From contig WPIO01000058.1 in the NCBI GenBank assembly GCA_009760855.2, positions 1,852,001 to 1,916,000 of the forward strand: a stretch of 64,000 nt of DNA, written 5' to 3'. Origin of the DNA: Cristatella mucedo (lineage: Eukaryota; Bryozoa; Phylactolaemata; Cristatellidae). Both the position numbers and the translations under genes were made by a program. Below, in pieces: positions 10,052 to 19,000 of the stretch (the first letter of the stretch is position 1; each line of letters begins with the position of its first letter). The notes beneath the pieces were generated by a model. That model was not told the origin of the DNA, searched no databases, and saw nothing but the letters and a program-made list of their open reading frames with translations.

Positions 10052-13000
10052 CGATATGTGTGTGCCGGTGAATGTGCATATGTACCAGCCAAGATCGATA
10101 GAATATGTATATATGTATATAAATATATATATATATATATGCAAATGTATACATGGCCAGATATAAATATATATATTCTTACATATATATATTTATATGT
10201 AAGAATATACATACTTATATACGTACGATCGATATATATATATATATATGGCCTAATGGAGAAATATATATATATATATATATTTCTATCAGTAGTTGAG
10301 GCAGAAACTCTAGTTCCAACAGGCAGGAACGAAGCGAGCTTGTCTATTGCTGAGCTTGGGCCTGATGACAACAATCTCTCAAAAGGGTGTAGTATTATGG
10401 CAGTCAATATCTGGCTGACATTGGTTGTTTTAAATCGTTCAGTAACTCAAAAACTCCTGAAACAGATTCTTAGCTTGGTCACTGCATGTGGGTAAACGTC
10501 CAACCAATTCGTACTAAAATCGTAAGAGAAGTGAGATGCCTGCCAACAGCGACGACTTTGTTTAGGAATCGAGAGAGAAAGACATTGAGCCAAAGGAAAA
10601 ACAGGAAGGAGAGAGAAAGAGAGAGAAAGAAAGAGAGAGAGAGAGAGAGAGAAACATAAGTAGCATACTATCATCACAGCGTCTCACCATTCGCTGATAT
10701 TGGGTTTCAGGCTCCAAGGTGTAGCTAATTTCATTCTCCTTTGCACCATTGCCAATCTCAGGAAACTCCGACATCGCATCACGCACTGTTAGTGTGCGGT
10801 ATGGAGCTGACCTGTGATGGGTGATGCTTGAAACGTACTAAAAAACCAATCCGGTACTGCATTTAGGCATTGTACTAAGAGACGACACGTTACACGTCGC
10901 ATGTTGAACGTGATTTAATTTGAGAGATAACATGCAATTTTAGGAGTTCGTATTCGACAGTTGTCTTGTGCATATAAATGATTATAAAATGTACAGCACG
11001 ATGCAGCCTTAGGGCTAATGCCAACGGTATGCTACTGCGGGGATCACTGATATAGCATATTCAATGTTGTAACAACGTCAAGCACTTGCTGACAAACCTT
11101 TTTGCGATCAACAGCAACAGATAGCTTCGTCATCTTTTTTGAAAACACGTGCAGCGGCTTGGGGAATTCGGGTAGCTTCTCGCCAGGAGCAGCGGCGTAT
11201 ATGATACACCTGCAAGTGGTCACGCATGGGTTATCTGGCGTTGACCGTAATAAATCAAGGCAAAAGAGACAAACGATCCTAAAACAGATAGTTAACTGCT
11301 CAACCATTACCTGTTCCGCGATTGTGGTACTCCAAAACAGCCAGCCTGAATGATGCCAAATGTGCACTGGTAACCAATTTTCACAAGGGTTCGAAGCGCT
11401 AGCTTAAGCAGCTTCGATTTGTTGAAGGAGGCGAAATTTACAACGTTCTCCATTAGGAAGAAACGAGGCCGATAGTAGTCACAAATGCTGAAGTGCGTTC
11501 TAACCTGGGAATTCTGCAAAAGACACGGAGCCCTTTAATTATTGAGACTTGCAGTTTCCAAGGCACTTGCAGCAAACTATCAACCTCATCAGTTGTGCTA
11601 CTCGGGGATACGTGCAGAATACGATTGCCGAGAGGACTGCACAAATTCCGTCATCGAGAGCCGGATTGCATTCCAAAACAAAGCGACAATCAACATCCGG
11701 ACAGGGTGCAATGACTTAGCTAACCCTTACGTTGAGTTTCGAAGAATCTGTGAAGTTATAACGGTTCAGGCCACTAAAGCCTTGGCAAGGCGGTCCTCCA
11801 CAAATGAACTCGACTTCACCTTTCTGAGGAAGATTTTGACGTCCTGCGTTTTCCGAAGTGGCCTGAAAAGAGCGCAGCTCAATCGTGCTTTCAACCGAAT
11901 TTCAAAGATACATTTGCAACCAAAGCAACGTCGAAATGACACACGTGCACAGCCAACCTCCATGACGATCCGCAAAAATTCATTGCAATCATCGTTGATC
12001 ACAGTTGCCGATGGATGATTTAGCCTAAATGCCTGGGCAGCAAGCTCGTCGCTTTCAACTGCCCACTTCGTAACGGCAGCACCCGATTGCTGAAGGCCTT
12101 TTGCAAGACCTACAAATGACAACAGTGTATATAGGCCAGGCATACAGTTGGCCACTTTCACACTTTCACCGAGGTAAGAGGGCTTATTGCACCTCCGAAC
12201 TAATGTGCGGCTCGCAGGTTCTCAAGTGCCGACGCTCGCATGCTAATAGCGGCACCCCTCTCCTTTGAACGTTGGTCTGGAGAAAGCAGAACTCGCCAAG
12301 ATATGCGTTGCACGATTGCTCACCTCCAGCGCCAGCGAACGTAGCTAGCGTCTGCAGCGGACGAGGTTCGTTTTCGACTTGGTCATTCTCATGTGACCGG
12401 GTGCTCTTGCTTTTGCCGACGCCACCTTTGCCTCTGCCTCTTTTCTAAACACGGGATACGCCATGAGTGACCGATCGACAGTCAACTGGAAGACGGTTAT
12501 ACAAGAGCGGCCAACAACTCTATCACATCTCGCTCAGACTGACCTCGGATTTTGCACAGCTACGAGCTGAAAGGGGCACCTCTTCAAATGTGAGCGAGGT
12601 GGGATTGTAGGCCTAGAACGTCAGGTATAGTAGAACATGCATGACAATCCGTTGTTTGCCATCCTTTTTAACGCCTTTGTATGCACGAAAATGACGTTCA
12701 ATTCAAAGCAATGTGGATCCATTTTTGTAGACCCATCGTTACACTTTGCTTCTGCCTCTAAGCTTACGGTACATTTAAAGTGTGTGACGAGATGGCAATG
12801 CATCTCGAAAACATATGACAAAGTGACAACTTTCGTGCTACACGTTCGCGGTAACCAATAGACATGTATCTCGGATTACCGAGACACAGCTACTTAGCTT
12901 GCACAGCAGCTCAGAAGCACTTAGAAAATCGCATCCGCCATTTCCTTGCACTGATTGGGCCACGGGTCTTCCTTTTGGAGGGGGCAAGGAAAATGCGATA

Positions 13001-16000
13001 GTTACAAGCGACTCTAACTTCCAAGCATTTTGGGGCAGAATCGCCTGAGCAAACCGTAAATCTTTAAAACTTAGAATAATAAGCTCATTTGACGTCTTGT
13101 AAATTTTTCAGCCATGCATTTGAGGTTGACTGCATGTCTAGTTGAAAGCATCAGCTACTGCTTTCACGGCAGCGAGGTATGACCAAGGTCAGGGAAATCG
13201 GTTCGGGTCAATATTCGGCACACACCTGGTTGAAGTAAAAGGAACCTCGAGAACTGATAAAATACTCGACGGTCTCCTCCGGGTAAGGTTCTTCCCAATA
13301 TTTAACCGTACAAGCACCGGCCAGGCTCCTCGGGTCAACGGTCGTCTCTTCGCTGCTCCAGTACAGGAGGTTCATGTCTGCTCGATGAGCGGATTGCAGC
13401 CCCAGGTGTGTATTCTCAGGCCTACCAAAGCATTCAGTCGAAACGGTCCGGGCATGCCTGGACACGCACATGCGCCTCCTCGCTCTGCCTCAATTTAGCA
13501 AGCAGCCTTACTTACCTATAGAATTTCGCAACCCGCAGTTTAACCGTGCTCGGCTCTATTCGTTCCGATTTCGGCATCGTCCAAGAAATGCTCAGTATAC
13601 GAACAACTTTGTAGGTTTCCGGACAATCTTCATTGGAACATTTAATACCTTTTGATTTTCGGTATTTCTCCGGATATTTATCATCAAACTAAAATGCAAG
13701 CGCCTGCTACTGCACACGCTGACACTCACTGGCTTAAGCCGTTTTCAGCATGAACTTCGGCCAGCAAATAACCAGTTCAACAACGACGTCGTGGCGGCTT
13801 CACCTTGCAATTCGTGAACCTTTGCTTCTTGAAAACCTTTCCAGGCTGGTTCAAGCTGAACGTGAAACTTTCGGGAACCACGTAACACGAGCCACCAACA
13901 GTGTATACGTTGTCTTGATATTTCATTTCAGAATAGTACTTAACACCATCGTCGTTGGCTTTCGTTTCTTCGCCAGTGAGAACAGGCACTTCACGCTAAG
14001 AAACGAAAGAGTCGACAGCCGCTAGCATTTGGATCCTACTGCAAGCTCACAATTGGTCGGTGCATGAAAACAATGCTCGTCAGCAGCACCGAACTTTGTT
14101 TATTCTGCTCCTGACAAAATCGGTCACACGGCTATTTTCACTGAGCCGTGGTCCAAACTCCTACCGACGCAGGCCAATACAAGCAGCGATCAATTTTCCC
14201 TGCCACACTTTTAAATTGCATAATGCGAACCTAGCAACTGGCAAAGCATTCGTTCTTCGTTCAGCTGCAGGTAAACATTGGGCCGACATGTCTCTCGTCA
14301 TCCTGTGCGAACAAAAGCGCTCTTGCACACACTCGTCCTAAAATGCACACACACCTGACAAACAAACCAAACATACGTCGCTCTCTTGACCCACCGCTCT
14401 GCAGCAGCTCACGTTCTCTTCGTGCACGCCTGAAGACACGCTCTTACAGGCAACAGGTCAAAGAGATGCATCATTGCCACACATGTCTTGACTCTCCGGC
14501 TCAGGCACGACTTGAGACCACTCATGCATTCATTCCCTTCTGGCAGTGCATTCAGTTCTACAAGCCGTCATCGCAGCGATTGGCATTTCTTACAGCAGAC
14601 AGCAATTGCTTCTAGAAAGGGCAGCAGTATCAGGGCGACCTCAATGGTGCACTAGGTAAGGCAGCTGCTTTTCCCGAACCAGGTACCAGGTCGTTGGTTC
14701 GAATCCTGCGGCTTGTGGTCCCTCCCTTATTGCCACTGCAAGCTGTTCGTCTCGCGCTCGGCAGCATTCCAGTCTAGATGAACAGCGACCTATCGCAGAC
14801 TGACTCACTTCATAGATTCGCATGCTGGCGTAGCACTCGTTCCTCGCAGCAGCTCAAACCGAGTCGCTAGTCGTTCATTCAGAGACAATTGCGTGCAATG
14901 CAACAGCTGCATCCGTAAATAGGAAGCAGCTGCACGCTGCACGCTCGCACGCAAAGATTGGACACCAGCATACCGCCTGAAGCTGCTCTTTGTAGTGACA
15001 GCTGTAACAGAATGCATGGTCTCGAGCCTGTTTTTCATGCGACGGAACGTCTTCGAAGCGAGCGCTATCAGGTACGTAGTTCTTCTGGTAGAAGTAGTCC
15101 GCGTCTGCATCAGAGAGAGCCATGCCGTCGTCAAGGCCACCGAGCATGTTCCAATCTGCAGGGATCTCCTTGAAGACCACCTTCGAAGAAGAAAACAAGC
15201 TGCACGAGCTAGAGCAGCTGCAGAGCTGGCATGCCAGGCCGGCAGGCGAGTCGGCCTCCGCCGGTCTGTCAGGCGCCTCACCTTGACCTTCCTGGCAATG
15301 GTGTCTAGCAACATCGTGTCACACTGGTCCACCAGGAAAAGCTCTTTCGGGTCGGCAGTGTCACCTAATATTGTCTCCCGGCCTTGGCTGCAGAAGAAGC
15401 GCTATGCTCTGTAAGCCGGCCGAACGAGCCGCTGCCGCAACCACGGAAGCAGACAAGCTGGATCAACGCCAAAGCTAACGGTTGCTCATCTGTCAGCGGC
15501 GGCTTGCGCAGCTCGATCACACGTCGAACGCGGGCAGCAAGGCTTCCTGCAACCACCACCACAAAGCCACCACCGCCAACTCCACCACCGCCACGACCAC
15601 AGCGACCACCACCATCAACTTCGCACTTACTAGAACCACTGAGCATGGAAGAACTTCTCCGAGGCCGACTCCCAAATGGAACGCACCAGACCGATGCGAT
15701 CATCCGAGGAAACTTGAGCACAGTCTCCAACTCGGATCTGGATCGGATGTCAGCAAGGGGCGGACATGCATGCCTTGCACGATTCGTCGACACTTTACGT
15801 GCTTGCTCCTGATGCAAAAGCAGTAGCAGTGAATCACGTCGGCAGGGCAGGGCTGACACTCACCTTGCCGCCGTTGACGCCTGCTTTGGAGTAGTACGTC
15901 TTCCCGTTGTCGGTGGCCAGTGGTTTACTCAGCCAGCTCACCTTGACCGTAGGGCATCGAAGCCATTTCCTCCAGGATTTCTTAGCAACGGCCTCCTTTC

Positions 16001-19000
16001 CGAGCTTTCGTGCAAATAAGAAAGGAGCGCTTGCAAAATAAACCTCTCAAAGATGACTGCTAGTGCCGTGGCAAATCGATGGAGAGAATAACTAGTAAGT
16101 CGAATGGACAGCTTGGCAGGTGCTGCAGAACTGGCAGGTCGTGTTTCAACTGAGCTTCTACGTGGAGAGTTGCATCGCATGGCGCTGAGTGCTTCACCAC
16201 TGATCTACTCGGACCGCTAATGAAATCCCGTCACAAAATCGCTTTCGGATGACGTCGTCGCATGCGAAAGCTCACCTTGTCCGTTGCGTCTTCAGCCTCG
16301 TCTTCATTACGACCTTCTTGGTCGGCTTTGGCCTCTTCCATCGTCAGGCAGCTGCGAAAACGAATCGTTGGCTTTCGAGACTACCTGTCACTTGGCACCG
16401 AACGATTGCTAGTCCGAAACGTGAGAACGAGCAATACACACAAGACAGGGCGTAATTATACGTACCGCCTCTGAATGCAGGAGTGCTTTGAATTTGCGCC
16501 GCCACCAGACTGGGCTGCACCCATGCAGACAGTACATTTCCCGCAGTCGGTCGTCATGGTGCAAGCCTGCAAACAACGAATGCAATGCCATCACGCAGTG
16601 CGGTTCCATTCAAGAAAGGTACTCCGGACGATGGCGAACTGTAGCAATCACAATCGAGATGGCACGCACCTGACACTTTCCGCACGGCTTCTTTCGAGGG
16701 CCATCAACTTTTCCATCAATCTGGCCACCGAAAATCCCGTTGAATAGCCGTCCTACGAGCCACGTAGTGGTTGCCCGAGAGTCTTTCGATATCTCTTTCT
16801 TAGCAACGACGTGGCGCTTCCGAACTTGGCGTCCCGTAACCGGCATCCCCTTTGTTCCACCGCTCTTAACCCAGCCTGAGACAAATAGAGCATAACACAC
16901 CGCCAGCTTCACTAAGACAGGCAGCTAGGCGGCTAGCTACAAGCTGCGTGCATCGACCCCTAAACTGACGCTCCAGAGACGAGACAATGAACGCCGAATT
17001 CCAGAGCTGGCAAAGTCAAGCCAGCATGTCCAAGCCCCACCGGTCAGCTGAGAGCACAAGCGGCAGCCGTACCAGCCGCTGCGATCAGAGCTCTAACGCA
17101 CGGGCTCTCTAGCAGAGCCGGCTCGTCTTGATCGGCATCCTGGTCGTAGCCGTTGACTTGATCGAGCACAAATGAAGCGTGGCCAAGGAACGATTCCTCG
17201 GTCAGTCTCTTTCCATTCGGAAGCACCTCAGCCTAACACCGAGCACAAAATAGACCCCTCAGGTGCGATCATTAGCACTCGCACACATTCGACAGTGGCG
17301 GTGCTGTGCCTGACAGCCAGCTCATGAGTTATAAAATTCGACGGGACGAACCTGTATCATGCTGAGCAAATCCTCGTACGAGGAATCGGGATTAGCAGCC
17401 AAGAATGATATGACGAGGCTGCTCACAAACACTTTCTCTTTGATCGTATGCATATACGGTTCATATTCGTCACTAGGTGACATTAGGAAATAATAAGCAT
17501 AATCTGAAAAAGATGAACGTCAGGTTTGACTAATACCAGCTTGCATCCTTTTCGAAAACGGCTAGAGAGAAATGTAAACAACTTAACGCGAGGTAGAGAC
17601 AGCAAAGCATTCAAAAGCTCAGCCCAATGCAGTGCACCTGTGGTGAATGCTACGAGCGGTTCGCCACCATCAAAACCAGCTGTAAACCACTCAGAGATTG
17701 GGCCCATGCGGCAGACAGGAACTCCGCCCTCAATGCTGGGGTTCTCATCGTCAATTGCTTTGACGTATCCACTAAAGAATAGGAGCTTGTCCTTCTCCAC
17801 CAGGCCGCTGCCGAACGGACAAAGATGACCGAGCTCGTCATAGACACTGAAAAATACAAGCACAGCTCTATCTCTAACATTATGAGCAGCTTCAGCAATG
17901 CAGCTACAACCTCCAATTGCAAATCGAAAATGTATCCGCGGAAACACGCACTAACCTAAAACGTGTGATTTTGTGCTGGGGCCTGTCGTTTTCTTCCTCA
18001 GCCTGCTTTCTGTCCTCAATCTCTAGCTGCAGTTTTTTATCAGCCAGTGCAGTCAACTCGTCAACCTGCTCAATGAAATGCAGAAATGTTAAGCAGATTA
18101 TACGGCCACTAGTATGGCCTACACGAAAGGCACTGCCAATATATCTGAAGACAGAAGCAGCATACCCGAGCGGACAACAAGTGGTTACTTTCAGTCGTTA
18201 GGTTAATCCATTTTCTTCGCTTAGGTGCGCCTCGTACGATTTCTCTGAAGACCGTGGCTTTAATTCGTATACTCCCAAAGCATGTAACTCACACACATCA
18301 GACTTCACTATTTCCTCAGATTTTACCGCATTTAAAATAAGAAGCTGAAAACGTACTTACTATTCACAGCATTTACCACGTCCTTGTGATTCGTCTTTTG
18401 TTGCTCATGCATGCTGACACTGAGCACGCTGCCACTACTCTTCTTTGCATGTTGGCCCTTGGCATATCACATTTAACCATGTTATCCTTGCTGACATTGT
18501 GCGAGCTATCTCTAGCCTCACGAGCACGTGTCCTCTAGAGCGAAAGGGAAGTTCCTGCAAGGAGATTGAGTTCTCCGAGGAAAACATACAGGTGTATTAT
18601 TACCAGAATTATCGGTTGACATTATTAACGTGCACATGAACTAGCCCGGGGTAGCGAAGAGACTTAAACGACGAAGGATCCTGTTCTTTATCTTGAAGAA
18701 TTCTGCAGACATTGCCAGACTGATTGCTGCATCCACAAGACAGGCAAATCTCATTAGTCAGTATGCCTTTCACATCTAGTGTCGGAGATATAGGCTAATG
18801 ATAATTTACTTTTTTTTTAATATTATTAACAACTGAAAACGATCAATATTATCCCAACTAAAAGAATATAGCACGAACAATATTTTAAATGTTGTCAACG
18901 GTCTCTTTACTGAAGAAATCTGGCATTAGTAAGTACTCTACACTATATGACTGTCCACTATGTATGGGCTGACGGATAACACCGTTCCAGAATTCCAGGG

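Noticed and set aside
9890-10495. 201-codon ORF and overlapping frames rich in Ile and Tyr
   Set aside because: They are translations of (TA)n microsatellites inside a DNMT1 intron; the same happens at 38,729-39,175 and 56,900-57,277.
11542-12018. 158-codon plus-strand ORF
   Set aside because: It is the antisense shadow of DNMT1 exons 17-18.
12950-13030. EDPWPN-containing stretch as the missing DNMT1 microexon
   Set aside because: The only nearby donor (CA|GTGCAA) gives phase 2, which does not match exon 16 (phase 0).
15365-15859. 164-codon minus-strand ORF with poly-Gly and Val
   Set aside because: It reads through a DNMT1 exon in the wrong frame and an intronic trinucleotide tract. The real BAH1 exons at 15,631-15,737 and 15,282-15,387 use other frames.
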